From Rikenellaceae bacterium (lineage in GTDB: Bacteria > Bacteroidota > Bacteroidia > Bacteroidales > Rikenellaceae): 54,643 nucleotides of DNA. The stretch lies in the NCBI GenBank assembly GCA_015060005.1, contig SUZI01000009.1:1-54643 (forward strand). Reading direction: 5' to 3'. A model generated the notes under the pieces. The model did no database searches. It was not told where the DNA came from and was given only the letters and a program-made list of their open reading frames with translations. Made by a program: the position numbers and the translations under genes. Positions 19,560 to 29,137 of this stretch are shown here, one piece after another (the stretch's first letter is position 1; each line of letters starts with the position of its first letter).

Positions 19560-19634
19560 TGCGATTATGTGCAATTTAAGATGAGATTGTAATTTCAACA
19601 TACATAAAACTAATAAATTAAAACATCAAAAATT

Positions 19635-20045
19635 ATGAAAGTTTCACACATTGAGCATTTGGGTATTGCTGTGAAGAGCCTCGACGAGGCAATTCCTTAC
19701 TGGGAGAATGTATTGGGTTTGAAGTGTTATGCTATTGAGGAGGTTGCAGACCAGAAGGTTAAGACAGCTTTCTTCAAGCTCGGTCAGACTAAGATTGAGC
19801 TCTTGGAGCCTACTTCAGAGGACTCTACAATCGCTAAGTATATCGAGAACCGTGGTGTAGGTATTCACCATATGGCTCTTGCTTGCGAGAACATCGAGGA
19901 GCAGTTGGCAGATGCTGAGGAGAAGGGTATTCGCCTCATCGACAAGACTCCACGTGCAGGTGCTGAGGGTATGACAATTGCATTCCTTCACCCAAAGTCA
20001 ACTCAGGGTATTTTGACAGAGTTGTGTGAGGATAAGAACAAATAA
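19635..20045 (+). CDS. mce: Methylmalonyl-CoA epimerase
   Basis: A 136-residue vicinal-oxygen-chelate protein that interconverts (R)- and (S)-methylmalonyl-CoA. The metal ligands expected for the family are visible: H8 in HIEHLGIAV, H78/H79 in GIHHMAL and E129 in ILTELCE, plus E55 in KIELLEP as a likely catalytic or ligand residue. Full normal length. It is the first gene of the operon with the sodium-pumping decarboxylase, and its partner GTPase meaB is divergent, so the pathway placement is strong. Confidence 0.93.
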   Translation: MKVSHIEHLGIAVKSLDEAIPYWENVLGLKCYAIEEVADQKVKTAFFKLGQTKIELLEPTSEDSTIAKYIENRGVGIHHMALACENIEEQLADAEEKGIRLIDKTPRAGAEGMTIAFLHPKSTQGILTELCEDKNK

Positions 20046-20076
20046 TTTACAAACGAAATAAAACATTAAGCACATT

Positions 20077-21639
20077 ATGAGCGAAATTCAAAAACAGATA
20101 GCCAAACTGATTGAGAATCGCGAGACTGCTCGTTTGGGCGGTGGCGAGAAGGCTATCGAGAAGCAGCACGCAAAGGGTAAGTATACTGCTCGTGAGCGTA
20201 TCAATATGCTTTTGGATGAGGGTAGTTTCGAGGAGTTCGATATGTTCGTTACTCACCGTTGCTACGACTTCGGTATGGAGAAGAAGCATACATTTGGTGA
20301 TGGCGTTGTAACAGGTTATGGTACGATTGCCGGTCGTCTGGTGTATGTATTTGCACAGGACTTCACCGTAACAGCAGGTTCTTTGTCAATCTCTTTGGCT
20401 GACAAGATTTGTAAGGTGATGGATATGGCTATGAGCAACGGTGCTCCTTGTATCGGCTTGAACGACTCGGGTGGTGCTCGTATCCAGGAGGGTGTAAACG
20501 CTTTGGCAGGTTACGCTAATATCTTCCAGCGTAACGTGATGGCTTCGGGTGTTATCCCACAGATTTCTGCTATCTTCGGCCCTTGTGCCGGTGGTGCTGT
20601 TTACTCTCCAGCGTTGACTGACTTCATCATTATGCGTCGTGAGACATCTAATATGTTCCTTACAGGTCCTAAGGTTGTTAAGACTGTTACAGGTGAGGAT
20701 GTTACTCAGGAGCAGTTGGGTGGTGCAAATATGCACACAACAAAGAGTGGTGTAGCTCAGTTCGCTGTTGACTCAGAGGAGGAGGGTATCGCACTGATTC
20801 GCAACCTGCTCTCATACTTGCCACAGAACAATATGGAGGATGCTCCATTGGCAATGTGCAACGATAGCATCGCTCGTCTGGAGGATTCATTGAACGAGAT
20901 TATTCCTGATAACCCTAACCAGCCATACGATATGTACTCTGTTATCAAGGCTATCGTGGATAATGGTGAGTATCTGGAGAGTGCAGCAGGCTATGCCAAG
21001 AACATCATCACTTGCTTCGCACGTTTCAATGGTCAGAGCGTAGGTATCATCGCTAACCAGCCTAAGTTTATGGCAGGTGTGCTCGATATCAATGCAAGCC
21101 GTAAGGCTGCTCGCTTCGTACGTTTCTGCGACGCGTTCAACATCCCATTGGTAACATTGGTTGACGTTCCTGGATTCTTGCCAGGTACAGGTCAGGAGTA
21201 TGGTGGTGTGATTACTCACGGTGCGAAGCTCCTGTTTGCTTACTGCGAGGCTACAGTGCCAAAGGTAACAGTTACTCTGCGTAAGGCTTACGGTGGTGCA
21301 TATATCGTGATGTCGTCTAAGCACATCCGTGGTGATATCAACTATGCTTGGCCATCAGCAGAGATCGCAGTTATGGGTGCAAGTGGTGCTGTGGAGGTTC
21401 TCCACGCTAAGGCATTGGCTGAGTTCACAGACCCAGCAGAGAAGGCTAAGTTCGTTGCCGAGAAGGAGCAGGAGTACAAGGATAAGTTCTCTAACCCTTA
21501 CAATGCAGCTCGCTATGGCTATATCGACGATGTAATCGAGCCACGTAACACTCGTTTCCGTATTATCCGTGCTTTGCAGTCGTTGGCAACAAAGCGTTTG
21601 CAGAACCCACCTAAGAAGCACTCTAATATTCCATTGTAA
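20077..21639 (+). CDS. mmdA: Methylmalonyl-CoA decarboxylase / carboxyltransferase alpha subunit
   Basis: The 520-residue biotin-dependent carboxyltransferase subunit. It moves the carboxyl group from methylmalonyl-CoA to carrier-bound biotin, releasing propionyl-CoA. Crotonase-type halves are seen: [12 protein letters not shown] with oxyanion glycines [11 protein letters not shown], and the second half [14 protein letters not shown] with [11 protein letters not shown]. Sequence alone cannot separate this from the propionyl-CoA carboxylase beta subunit. The following gamma, biotin-carrier and membrane beta genes make the decarboxylase reading the better one. It is 31 bp after mce and 11 bp before the gamma-subunit gene. 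Confidence 0.9.
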   Translation: MSEIQKQIAKLIENRETARLGGGEKAIEKQHAKGKYTARERINMLLDEGSFEEFDMFVTHRCYDFGMEKKHTFGDGVVTGYGTIAGRLVYVFAQDFTVTAGSLSISLADKICKVMDMAMSNGAPCIGLNDSGGARIQEGVNALAGYANIFQRNVMASGVIPQISAIFGPCAGGAVYSPALTDFIIMRRETSNMFLTGPKVVKTVTGEDVTQEQLGGANMHTTKSGVAQFAVDSEEEGIALIRNLLSYLPQNNMEDAPLAMCNDSIARLEDSLNEIIPDNPNQPYDMYSVIKAIVDNGEYLESAAGYAKNIITCFARFNGQSVGIIANQPKFMAGVLDINASRKAARFVRFCDAFNIPLVTLVDVPGFLPGTGQEYGGVITHGAKLLFAYCEATVPKVTVTLRKAYGGAYIVMSSKHIRGDINYAWPSAEIAVMGASGAVEVLHAKALAEFTDPAEKAKFVAEKEQEYKDKFSNPYNAARYGYIDDVIEPRNTRFRIIRALQSLATKRLQNPPKKHSNIPL

Positions 21640-21650
21640 AATAGGTTGTT

Positions 21651-22013
21651 ATGGAGATGTTGATAACTATCAATTGGGACTCGATGCCTTATATGTTTGC
21701 TGTGGCAGGTGTTGGTTTCCTGACAGTCTTTTTTGTGCTGGTCTTAATGATTGGCATAATGAAGGTGATGGGATACTTCTTTACCCACCAGCGTAAGGTG
21801 AAGAGCGTCGCTCCAACCGGTGAGGTGGAGTATGAAGAGCACGCAATCAGTGATAACGAAATTGTGGCTGCAATCATCGTTGCCCTGAAGATGTATAAGA
21901 GCGACTTGCACGACCGCGAGTCAGAGATGCTCACCATTAATCGTATTACAAGAGCTTACTCGCCTTGGAACTCTAAGATTCACGGCTTGACTCAGCTCCC
22001 TAAACACAAATAA
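21651..22013 (+). CDS. OadG-like gamma subunit of Na+-pumping decarboxylase
   Basis: A 120-residue protein with one strong membrane helix (about residues 14-42, AVAGVGFLTVFFVLVLMIGIM). It is followed by a cytoplasmic tail whose EEHAISDNEIVAAIIVALKMY block is typical of the gamma (OadG/MmdD) family in this phylum. It ties the carboxyltransferase to the membrane beta subunit. Position between mmdA and the biotin carrier, with 11-bp gaps on both sides, supports this. Confidence 0.82.
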   Translation: MEMLITINWDSMPYMFAVAGVGFLTVFFVLVLMIGIMKVMGYFFTHQRKVKSVAPTGEVEYEEHAISDNEIVAAIIVALKMYKSDLHDRESEMLTINRITRAYSPWNSKIHGLTQLPKHK

Positions 22014-22024
22014 TTTAAGAGAAG

Positions 22025-22486
22025 ATGAAAAAGTATTCATTGAAGATAAACGGCAACGAGTATGAGGTTAAAGTTGAGAATGTCAATGAGGCATCGACAG
22101 AGGCTCGTGTCGTAGTGAATGGTGTTAAGTATAATGTGGAGATAGAGGGTGCTACTGCTCGTCAGACTTCGAAGCCAGCTGTTGCTCCTGCTCCTGCTGC
22201 CACAGGTTTGTCGGTAACTCCTGTTACTCCTTTGGCATCGAAGCCAGCGGCTCCTGCTGCTGCGGGTGGTGCAGGTACAAAGGTTACTTGCCCGCTGCCA
22301 GGTACTGTTATCGCTATCAATGTAAAGGAGGGCGATACTGTTGCGGCAGGTCAGACTTTGGTAGTGTTGGAGGCTATGAAGATGGAGAACAATATCGACG
22401 CAGAGCGTGGCGGTGTTGTTAAGTCTATCAATGTTCAGGCTGGTGCTACCGTTATGGAGGGTGAAGTATTACTTGTAATCGAGTAG
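22025..22486 (+). CDS. mmdC: Biotin carboxyl carrier subunit of methylmalonyl-CoA decarboxylase
   Basis: A 153-residue protein with the biotinylation motif EAMKMEN (biotin on K119) in a lipoyl/biotinyl domain (about 85-153). It is joined by an Ala/Pro/Thr-rich flexible linker (about 48-82) to an N-terminal part beginning [17 protein letters not shown]. It shuttles the carboxyl group from the alpha subunit to the membrane beta subunit. The gap to mmdB is only 4 bp. Confidence 0.92.
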   Translation: MKKYSLKINGNEYEVKVENVNEASTEARVVVNGVKYNVEIEGATARQTSKPAVAPAPAATGLSVTPVTPLASKPAAPAAAGGAGTKVTCPLPGTVIAINVKEGDTVAAGQTLVVLEAMKMENNIDAERGGVVKSINVQAGATVMEGEVLLVIE

Positions 22487-22490
22487 TGTT

Positions 22491-23696
22491 ATGATTAGTT
22501 TTTTGGAAACTTCTATCGTTGATAGCCTTGTTAATTTTGCAAATGATGCAGGCGTCGTTCAGTTCTTTGCTGATGGCGGCTATAAGGCATTGATTATGAT
22601 TTGTCTTGCTTGCTTCTTGCTCTATTTGGCTATCAAGAAGCAATATGAGCCACTGTTGTTGCTCCCTATTGCTTTCGGTATGTTGCTTACAAACCTCCCA
22701 GGTGCCGGAATGTTCCACTCGGAGTTCTTCGTTGGTGGACACGTTAACTGGGGTGAGTTTGCTGAGGGTAATTTTGGATTGCTGGACGTATTGTACCTTG
22801 GAGTAAAGCTCGGAGTATATCCTTGCTTGATTTTCATTGGTGTGGGAGCTATGACCGACTTTGGTCCGCTGATTGCTAACCCAAAGAGCTTTATGTTGGG
22901 TGCTGCTGCTCAGTTGGGTATCTTTGCTACATTTATCGGTGCCTATTTCCTCGGCTTCGAACTCAACGAGTGTGGTAGTATCGGTATTATCGGTGGAGCA
23001 GATGGTCCGACATCTATCTTCTTGACAGCGAAGTTGGCTCCAGAGTTGTTGGGTCCAATCGCTATTGCTGCTTACTCTTATATGGCATTGGTGCCTGTTA
23101 TTCAGCCACCTATTATGCGTGCCTTGACTACACAGAAGGAGCGTATGATTAAGATGTCGCAGTTGCGTCAGGTATCGAAGAAGGAGAAGATAATCTTCCC
23201 TATCGTGCTTGCAGTCATTATCTCACTCTTGTTGCCATCGGCTGCTCCGCTGGTAGGCTGCTTGATGTTGGGTAACTTGATGAAGGAGTGTGGCGTCGTT
23301 GACCGCTTGAGCAAGACTGTCCAGAATGAGCTGATGAATATCGTAGTTATCTTCCTCGGTATCTCGGTTGGAGCAACTGCGGTCGCAGAGAACTTCCTCA
23401 ACGAGAAGACTATCTTCATTCTCGTGCTCGGTATCTTAGCATTCAGCCTCGGTTCGGCAGGTGGTGTGTTGCTCGCTAAGTTTATGAACCTCTTTGCTAA
23501 GGAGGGTAATAAGATTAACCCACTTATTGGTTCGGCAGGTGTGTCAGCAGTGCCTATGGCTGCTCGTGTATCGCAGACCGAAGGTCAGAAGGCTTGTCCA
23601 TCGAATTTCCTTTTGATGCACGCTATGGGTCCTAATGTTGCAGGTGTTGTCGGCTCAGCAGTTGCTGCCGGTGTATTGCTTGCGTTCTTGGGATAA
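22491..23696 (+). CDS. mmdB: Na+-translocating decarboxylase beta subunit
   Basis: A 401-residue polytopic membrane protein (about ten hydrophobic segments). It decarboxylates carboxybiotin and couples this to sodium export. The family hallmarks [14 protein letters not shown], containing the aspartate linked to Na+ transport, and [14 protein letters not shown] are present, as is the C-terminal [11 protein letters not shown]. It is the last gene of the operon, followed by a terminator. The operon as a whole conserves the energy of methylmalonyl-CoA decarboxylation as a sodium gradient. Confidence 0.93.
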   Translation: MISFLETSIVDSLVNFANDAGVVQFFADGGYKALIMICLACFLLYLAIKKQYEPLLLLPIAFGMLLTNLPGAGMFHSEFFVGGHVNWGEFAEGNFGLLDVLYLGVKLGVYPCLIFIGVGAMTDFGPLIANPKSFMLGAAAQLGIFATFIGAYFLGFELNECGSIGIIGGADGPTSIFLTAKLAPELLGPIAIAAYSYMALVPVIQPPIMRALTTQKERMIKMSQLRQVSKKEKIIFPIVLAVIISLLLPSAAPLVGCLMLGNLMKECGVVDRLSKTVQNELMNIVVIFLGISVGATAVAENFLNEKTIFILVLGILAFSLGSAGGVLLAKFMNLFAKEGNKINPLIGSAGVSAVPMAARVSQTEGQKACPSNFLLMHAMGPNVAGVVGSAVAAGVLLAFLG

Positions 23697-23716
23697 TAAA
23701 CCATATAACTTGTTGT

Positions 23717-23750
23717 GGGGTGCTTATCTTTCGGGGTAAGCACTCCTTTT
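23717..23750 (+). terminator. Terminator of the mmd operon
   Basis: Ten-bp stem (23717-23726 with 23737-23746, one G-T pair) followed by TTTT. Confidence 0.75.
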
Positions 23751-23837
23751 ATGTCTGAAAATGGGATGAAAAAGGTGCCGAAATCGATTTATTTGCAATA
23801 ATTTTCAGGGATTTATATTTATATAAAAAATTTTTAC

Positions 23838-23845
23838 TATCTTTG
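23838..23845 (+). promoter_or_regulatory. -7 element of the ribosomal protein operon
   Basis: TATCTTTG matches TAnnTTTG and lies about 62 nt before rplM in a very AT-rich stretch. There is no clear TTG at 19-21 nt. Confidence 0.5.
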
Positions 23846-23907
23846 CAAGCCCGCAAATATGCGGATTAAGGATTACAACAAATTAAAGTATTAACAAAAC
23901 GTAAAAG

Positions 23908-24363
23908 ATGGATTCAAGAAGTTACAAAACTATCTCGTTGAATGCAGCTACTGTTGAGAAGCAGTGGGTAGTTATTGATGCTACCAACGAGGTATTGGGA
24001 CGTCTTGCGTCGCAGGTGGCGAAGATCCTCCGAGGCAAGAACAAGCCCGGCTACACTCCACACGTTGATTGCGGTGATAATGTTATCGTGATTAACGCTG
24101 AGAAGGTGAAGCTCACGGGCAACAAGATGACCGACAAGGTCTATGTACGTCACACCGGTTTCCCCGGTGGTCAGCGTTTTGCTACTCCTGCAGACTATTT
24201 GGCTAAGAAGCCTGAGTTTGTTATCGAGCACGCTGTAAAGGGTATGTTGCCAAAGACCCGTTTGGGCGAGGCAATTATGAAGAATTTGAAGGTTTATGCT
24301 GGTGCTGAGCATCCTCACACTGCACAGAACCCTAAGGAAATTAAGTTAAACGAGATTAAGTAA
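23908..24363 (+). CDS. rplM: Ribosomal protein L13
   Basis: A 151-residue large-subunit protein. Characteristic blocks: [41 protein letters not shown] and [19 protein letters not shown]. It is followed 5 bp later by rpsI, the conserved L13-S9 pair. Confidence 0.96.
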   Translation: MDSRSYKTISLNAATVEKQWVVIDATNEVLGRLASQVAKILRGKNKPGYTPHVDCGDNVIVINAEKVKLTGNKMTDKVYVRHTGFPGGQRFATPADYLAKKPEFVIEHAVKGMLPKTRLGEAIMKNLKVYAGAEHPHTAQNPKEIKLNEIK

Positions 24364-24368
24364 AGAGT

Positions 24369-24755
24369 ATGGAAGTTGTAAACACCGTAGGTCGCCGTAA
24401 GGCAGCTGTGGCTCGCGTATTCCTCAAGCCTGGTAATGGTCAGATTACAATCAACCACCGAGCACTTGATGTCTATTTCCCATTGAACATTCTCCAGTAC
24501 GAGGTTAAGCAGCCTTTGTTGGTTACTAACACTTTGGAGAGCTATGACGTTACTATCAACCTCGATGGTGGTGGTATCAAGGGTCAGGCAGAGGCAGCTC
24601 GCATGGGTATCGCACGTGCATTGTGTCAGGTAGATGCAGAGTTCCGTTCAGTATTGAAGAAGAACGGTTTCCTCACACGTGATTCTCGTGAGGTTGAGCG
24701 TAAGAAGCCAGGTCAGCCTGGAGCACGTCGTAAGTTCCAGTTCAGTAAGCGTTAG
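24369..24755 (+). CDS. rpsI: Ribosomal protein S9
   Basis: A 128-residue small-subunit protein. It has the start [15 protein letters not shown], the [19 protein letters not shown] block and the basic C-terminus [10 protein letters not shown], whose tail contacts P-site tRNA. It is paired with rplM. Confidence 0.96.
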   Translation: MEVVNTVGRRKAAVARVFLKPGNGQITINHRALDVYFPLNILQYEVKQPLLVTNTLESYDVTINLDGGGIKGQAEAARMGIARALCQVDAEFRSVLKKNGFLTRDSREVERKKPGQPGARRKFQFSKR

Positions 24756-24940
24756 TCCTTACAGACCGAAATTTCGGCAAAGCACGACGCGAGTTCAGAA
24801 ATTTTTGAGACTGCTATTAATAATATATATAGGTATTACTCGAAGATTGCTCCGTCGCGGAAAACCTCTTGGATTAACCAGAGGTTACTACCTAAGAGGT
24901 TGAAGAAAAGAGAAATTAAAATTTTAACATTGAAATTAAA
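24756..24940 (+). promoter_or_regulatory. Structured leader upstream of rpsB
   Basis: A 185-nt untranslated gap with no TAnnTTTG box, so rpsB is probably read through from rpsI. It contains the palindrome CCGAAATTTCGG just after rpsI. More notably, AACCTCTT (24863-24870) can pair with either AGAGGTT (24880-24886) or AAGAGGTT (24894-24901). The two hairpins exclude each other and end about 40 nt before the rpsB start. Ribosomal protein leaders that bind their own product are known for S2 in several phyla; whether this one does is inference. Confidence 0.5.
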
Positions 24941-25783
24941 ATGTCACGTACAGATTTTAATACATTATTGGATGCAGGCGTTCACTTTGGCCACTTGAAG
25001 CGTAAGTGGAACCCTAAAATGGCTCCATATATCTTTATGGAGAAGAACGGCATCCACATCATCGATCTTCACAAGACTGTTGTTAAGCTCGATGAGGCTG
25101 CTGCAGCACTCAAGCAGATCGCAAAGAGCGGTCGTCGCGTGTTGTTCGTAGCTACAAAGAAACAAGCAAAGGATATTGTTGCCGAGAAGGTGGCACCCGT
25201 TGGTATGCCATACGTTACAGAGCGTTGGGCTGGCGGTATGCTTACAAATTTCCCCACAATACGTAAGGCCGTAAAGAAGATGGCTACCATCGATAAGATG
25301 ACTAGCGACGGCACTTTTGATAATTTCTCAAAGCGTGAGAAGCTCCAGATCTCACGTCAGCGTGCTAAGTTGGAGAAGAACCTCGGTTCTATCGCTGACT
25401 TGACTCGTCTCCCTGCTGCATTGTTCGTTGTAGACGTTCAGAAGGAGGCTAACGCTGTTAAGGAGGCTAAGCGTTTGAGCATCCCAGTATTTGCTATGGT
25501 TGATACTTGTTGTGATCCTACCGACATCGATTACGTTATCCCAGCAAATGATGACGCTGCAAAGTCAATCGCTACTATCCTTGACGTGGTATGTGCTGCT
25601 ATCGCAGAGGGTACCGAGGAGCGTAAGATAGAGAAGGAGAAGGAGGCTCAGGAGGCTGAGGCTGCTGCTCCTAAGAAGGAGGCTAAGCCACGCATCAAGA
25701 AGGCAGTGAAGGCTGCTGTTGACGCTGAGGAGGCTACAGTTGCTGAGGTTGTTGCAGCTACTGAGGAGGCTCAGGCTGAGTAA
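24941..25783 (+). CDS. rpsB: Ribosomal protein S2
   Basis: A 280-residue small-subunit protein. Seen: LLDAGVHFGHLKRKWNPKM, RWAGGMLTNFPTIRK, and DVQKEANAVKEAKRL followed by AMVDTCCDP. After the usual core (about 230 residues) it carries an extra roughly 50-residue tail rich in Ala, Lys and Glu, probably flexible. It is followed by tsf, the common S2-EF-Ts pair. Confidence 0.96.
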   Translation: MSRTDFNTLLDAGVHFGHLKRKWNPKMAPYIFMEKNGIHIIDLHKTVVKLDEAAAALKQIAKSGRRVLFVATKKQAKDIVAEKVAPVGMPYVTERWAGGMLTNFPTIRKAVKKMATIDKMTSDGTFDNFSKREKLQISRQRAKLEKNLGSIADLTRLPAALFVVDVQKEANAVKEAKRLSIPVFAMVDTCCDPTDIDYVIPANDDAAKSIATILDVVCAAIAEGTEERKIEKEKEAQEAEAAAPKKEAKPRIKKAVKAAVDAEEATVAEVVAATEEAQAE

Positions 25784-25832
25784 TACGAAGCACTTAAAGA
25801 GAGATTATTAACAATTTAATACACAGAGAATT

Positions 25833-26663
25833 ATGGAAATCAAAGCAGCAGATGTAATGAAGCTCCGCAAGATGACAGGTGCAGGTATGATGGACTGCAA
25901 GAAGGCTCTTGTAGAGGCTGAAGGTGATTTCGAGCGTGCAAAGGACATCATCCGCGAGAAGGGTAAGTTGGTTGTTAGCAAGCGTGCTGACCGTAACGCT
26001 TCTGAGGGTGTTGTTGTAACTAAGATTGTTGGTCAGAAGGCATATTTGCTCTGCTTGGCTTGCGAGACTGACTTTGTTGCTCAGAACTCAGAGTTTGCAG
26101 CATCAGCTAACGCAATCCTCGACATAGCAGTTGCTAACGATGCAGCTGACAAGGAGACTCTTCTCGCTATCAAGAATGACGAGGGTCGTACAGTAGAGGA
26201 GATCGTTACTGAGAAGTCTGGTCAGACAGGTGAGAAGGTTGAGTTGGCAAGCTACGAGCGTATCGAGGCTCCATACTGCAACGCTTACGTTCACTTCAAC
26301 AAGAAGTTGGGTACTATCCTTGGTTTCAACAAGGAGGTGTCTGAGGCAGTTGCTCACACAGTTGCTATGCAGGCTACAGCTATGGCTCCTATCTCTATCG
26401 ACGAGAACGACTGCCCAGCAGAGATCGTTGAGAAGGAGAAGGCTATCGCTCTCGAGCAGATGAAGCAGGATCCTAAGAACGCTAACAAGCCAGAGGCTAT
26501 CTTGGAGAAGATTGCTGAGGGTAAGATGCGTAAGTTCTTCGAGGAGAACACTCTCTTGAACCAGGCATTGGTTGGTGAGAAGATTTCTATCCGCGAGTAC
26601 ATCCAGCAGGCTGATAAGGAGGCTACTATCGTTGCTTACAAGCGTTTCGCTTTGGACGCATAG
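25833..26663 (+). CDS. tsf: Elongation factor Ts
   Basis: A 276-residue nucleotide exchange factor for EF-Tu. N-terminal UBA-like segment VMKLRKMTGAGMMDCKKAL, then the EF-Tu-contacting TDFVAQN motif and the C-terminal core. Length matches the family. It is the last gene before a strong terminator. Confidence 0.96.
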   Translation: MEIKAADVMKLRKMTGAGMMDCKKALVEAEGDFERAKDIIREKGKLVVSKRADRNASEGVVVTKIVGQKAYLLCLACETDFVAQNSEFAASANAILDIAVANDAADKETLLAIKNDEGRTVEEIVTEKSGQTGEKVELASYERIEAPYCNAYVHFNKKLGTILGFNKEVSEAVAHTVAMQATAMAPISIDENDCPAEIVEKEKAIALEQMKQDPKNANKPEAILEKIAEGKMRKFFEENTLLNQALVGEKISIREYIQQADKEATIVAYKRFALDA

Positions 26664-26685
26664 TAGGGTAGTTCCCCTAAAATAG

Positions 26686-26720
26686 AAAACCGAGAAGTGC
26701 ATAGCATTTCTCGGTTTTTT
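26686..26720 (+). terminator. Terminator after tsf
   Basis: Fifteen-bp stem (26686-26700 with 26704-26718, loop ATA, one G-T pair) running into an eight-T tract. Confidence 0.85.
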
Positions 26721-26829
26721 TTGTTGTCAGCCTTTTTGCTTGCCTATGGCTTACAGCTGAAGAATTTTTTTTATTCTCAAATACTTTTTATATCTTGCAA
26801 TGCGTTATTATGCTATAAAACCAGGATAT

Positions 26830-27297
26830 ATGAAGAAGTTGCTTTCTCTGTTTACTCTATTTTTGTTTGCGGTGGCGTCGGTGTGTCTTACATCGTGCTC
26901 CGATGATGATGAGTCGATAACCAATCAACCTACTGACGAGCCTACCGATGAGCCTGTGGTAATGCCTGAACTAAAGATTGAGGTTAAGACGATTACTCAT
27001 AACTCTATGAGTTTTGCCTATACCACATCCAACGCTACGGCGTGTTATGCATTAGTCAGGGAGACTGTAGGACTGCAGTTTACCGAGCCGAAGGTTGTTA
27101 TAGAGCAGGGTGTGAGCTTGTTAGAGGATAATACCGAGGGTGTGTATGTGGTAGAGCCTCTCGCTCCAAACACCCGATATGATATTGATTTTGTTGCGGT
27201 CAATGGCGAGGAACTTGCCCACATCTCACTTTCGTTGAATACGCTCTTAGAGCCCAATACCGAGGATGTTTCAGAAATGGGGATAGTAGGCTTGTAG
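26830..27297 (+). CDS. Small lipoprotein with a fibronectin type III-like domain
   Basis: About 155 residues from the ATG at 26830; an in-frame ATG at 26800 precedes it but adds non-signal sequence. The lipoprotein signal ends in the lipobox LTSC, followed by an Asp/Glu-rich spacer with DEPTDEP-type repeats. The single beta-rich domain has the FN3-like pattern ITHNSMSFAYTTSNATACY and ends with LAPNTRYDIDFVAVNG. It is likely surface- or periplasm-facing. It stands alone, and a shared terminator separates it from the convergent znuC. Function unknown. Confidence 0.65.
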   Translation: MKKLLSLFTLFLFAVASVCLTSCSDDDESITNQPTDEPTDEPVVMPELKIEVKTITHNSMSFAYTTSNATACYALVRETVGLQFTEPKVVIEQGVSLLEDNTEGVYVVEPLAPNTRYDIDFVAVNGEELAHISLSLNTLLEPNTEDVSEMGIVGL

Positions 27298-27318
27298 AGT
27301 TGTTCGAAGTCATATTAA

Positions 27319-27354
27319 GGATAAAGGCATTTGAAAAATCAAATGCCTTTATCT
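27319..27354. terminator. Bidirectional terminator between the lipoprotein gene and znuC
   Basis: A perfect 14-bp stem (27321-27334 with 27339-27352, loop AAAA), extended by further pairs on both sides. It has A/T-runs for both directions. Confidence 0.8.
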
Positions 27355-27356
27355 TT

Positions 27357-28154
27357 TTACTCGTCGTGATGATGGAGGTGATGCGATGGGCAGCCGTCGC
27401 CATCGTGATGGGCGAGTACGGTGTGGGGAATATTGCCGTGCGAGAGAATCTGTATAGGGCAGTTATAGTTCTCTAACTGCTCGGCTGTCAGTATGTTAGA
27501 GTTATGGCGGTGCACAGTTTGGTTGACACATATTATGCTCTTGACCAAGCTCGATATTGTACCCAAGTCGTGTGATACCATAACGATAGCCATATGGTCG
27601 CTCAACTCCTTCACTATACGATAGAACTCAAACTCAAAGCGGTTATCCACAAAATTTGTAGGCTCATCCAATATCAGGAGCTTCGGCTCCGAGATGATAG
27701 CTCGGCAGAGCAGTGCTCGCTGGAGTTGTCCTCCCGACACCTCACCTATGGGACGGTCGGCAAGGTCAGCTATGCCCATCCTGTCGAGTGTCTTGCGAGC
27801 GAGTTCCTTGTCGGATTGGGTGTAACGATTTAGAAATCCTCGCTTGCTCTGCAAGCCCGAGAGGGCGACCTCTAAAATGGATATCGGGAAGCGAGTGTCG
27901 AAGTCAGAAACCTGTGGCATATAACCAATACGCAGCGAACGTCCCTTATGAAGAGTATCGGCAAAAGAGATTTCGCCCTTGTGGTTAAGGCTACCCATAA
28001 TAGCCTTAACCAGAGTGCTTTTGCCTCCGCCATTTGGACCGATGATGCCGACAAAATCATCTTCATAGATGTCGAGATTGACATCGCTGAGTGCCTCGAT
28101 ATTGTCGTACGACACACTCAAGTTACGTATGGAAACTATAACATTCTGGCTCAT
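27357..28154 (-). CDS. znuC: Zinc/metal ABC transporter ATP-binding protein
   Basis: A 265-residue ABC ATPase. Walker A GPNGGGKST (39-47), signature SGGQLQRALL, Walker B LLILDEPTN and the H-loop MVSHD are all present. The last about 20 residues form a histidine-rich tail (HHDGDGCPSHHLHHHDE), likely metal-binding. It lies 3 bp downstream of the substrate-binding protein gene. No permease (znuB) gene follows: the next gene, 60 bp on, is convergent. The tail and the partner point to zinc, though manganese cannot be excluded. Confidence 0.88.
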   Translation of the reverse strand: MSQNVIVSIRNLSVSYDNIEALSDVNLDIYEDDFVGIIGPNGGGKSTLVKAIMGSLNHKGEISFADTLHKGRSLRIGYMPQVSDFDTRFPISILEVALSGLQSKRGFLNRYTQSDKELARKTLDRMGIADLADRPIGEVSGGQLQRALLCRAIISEPKLLILDEPTNFVDNRFEFEFYRIVKELSDHMAIVMVSHDLGTISSLVKSIICVNQTVHRHNSNILTAEQLENYNCPIQILSHGNIPHTVLAHHDGDGCPSHHLHHHDE

Positions 28155-28157
28155 AGA

Positions 28158-29021
28158 TTACTCATTTTGGGTGGTTATGGCTGCAGTAATGGTGCGAATA
28201 GTTGACTCTATATCTTCCGCCAAAGGGTTAATCTCCAATGCTTCGATGCCTATATCCTTGGCTACAACCTCGACGACAGATTTTGGATATTCCGCTTGAT
28301 ATAGTATCGCCTTGATATCCTTTTGGTGAGCCTGGTCGATTATTGTAGAGAGATACCTTGCCGAGGGCTCTTTGCCCTCATATTCTATGGCTATCTGCTC
28401 AATGCCGTAGGCACGTGCATAGTAGGTCATAGCGGGGTGGTATACCATAAATGCTTGAGTGCCAGATGTCTCGATAGCCTGCTTGCATTCCTCGTCCAAT
28501 GCCTCTAAACGAGAGCTGAGAGCATCGAAGGCAGCTGTGTATTTCGTAGAGTCGGGATACTGTCGGATGATGGCGGCGTGGGCGGTTGTAGCCATCTGTT
28601 TGAGCTCCTGCGGTGAGGTCCAGATATGAGGGTCAACGCCGTGATGGTGGTCGTGGTGGTGATGGTGTGAGCAACTGCCCTCAATGAGCTGAATACCTGT
28701 GCTCAGGTCAACAACGTGGTTGCGGTCAACATCCTTGAGTAACGATTTCTCGAACTCTATAAGTCCTGTGGTGAATACCAATTGTGCGTCGTGTACCTCT
28801 GCCATCTGCTTGGGAGTAGGCTCATAGCTCTCGGGGCTTGCTCCTGCTGGCACGAGGATGGCGACATCGAAGTCGCCACAAGTTATCTGCTCGACGATAT
28901 ACTTAAGTGGAGCTATGGTTACGACAATCTCGCTGTTATGCTCCTTCTGCTGGCAGCCACCTGTAAGAAACAGAGCAGCGACAAGTAGGGGAGTGATGAG
29001 TGATGTGAATAATCTTTTCAT
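28158..29021 (-). CDS. znuA: Zinc/metal ABC transporter substrate-binding protein
   Basis: A 287-residue periplasmic lipoprotein (lipobox LTGGC near residue 23) of cluster A-I. It has the long His-rich loop HHHHHDHHHGVDPHIW (about 116-131), typical of zinc-binding ZnuA. Later metal-ligand candidates are YHPAMTYYA and the C-terminal EINPLAED. It forms a two-gene unit with znuC. A TAnnTTTG box (complement of 29039-29046, TATCTTTG) lies just upstream of the start. Confidence 0.88.
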   Translation of the reverse strand: MKRLFTSLITPLLVAALFLTGGCQQKEHNSEIVVTIAPLKYIVEQITCGDFDVAILVPAGASPESYEPTPKQMAEVHDAQLVFTTGLIEFEKSLLKDVDRNHVVDLSTGIQLIEGSCSHHHHHDHHHGVDPHIWTSPQELKQMATTAHAAIIRQYPDSTKYTAAFDALSSRLEALDEECKQAIETSGTQAFMVYHPAMTYYARAYGIEQIAIEYEGKEPSARYLSTIIDQAHQKDIKAILYQAEYPKSVVEVVAKDIGIEALEINPLAEDIESTIRTITAAITTQNE

Positions 29022-29082
29022 ACCTTATATTATATGTGCAAAGATAGCGAATTTATTGTAATCATATTGGGCGAGATTATAC

Positions 29083-29117
29083 AAAAAAGTGTCGGTCAGA
29101 GTTGACTGCCGACACTT
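29083..29117 (-). terminator. Terminator of the DUF1080 gene
   Basis: On the minus strand, a nine-bp stem (29109-29117 with 29087-29095) extended by three pairs past a bulge, then a T-run. Confidence 0.75.
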
Positions 29118-29137
29118 CACTATCAGGTTTGGTTTTT

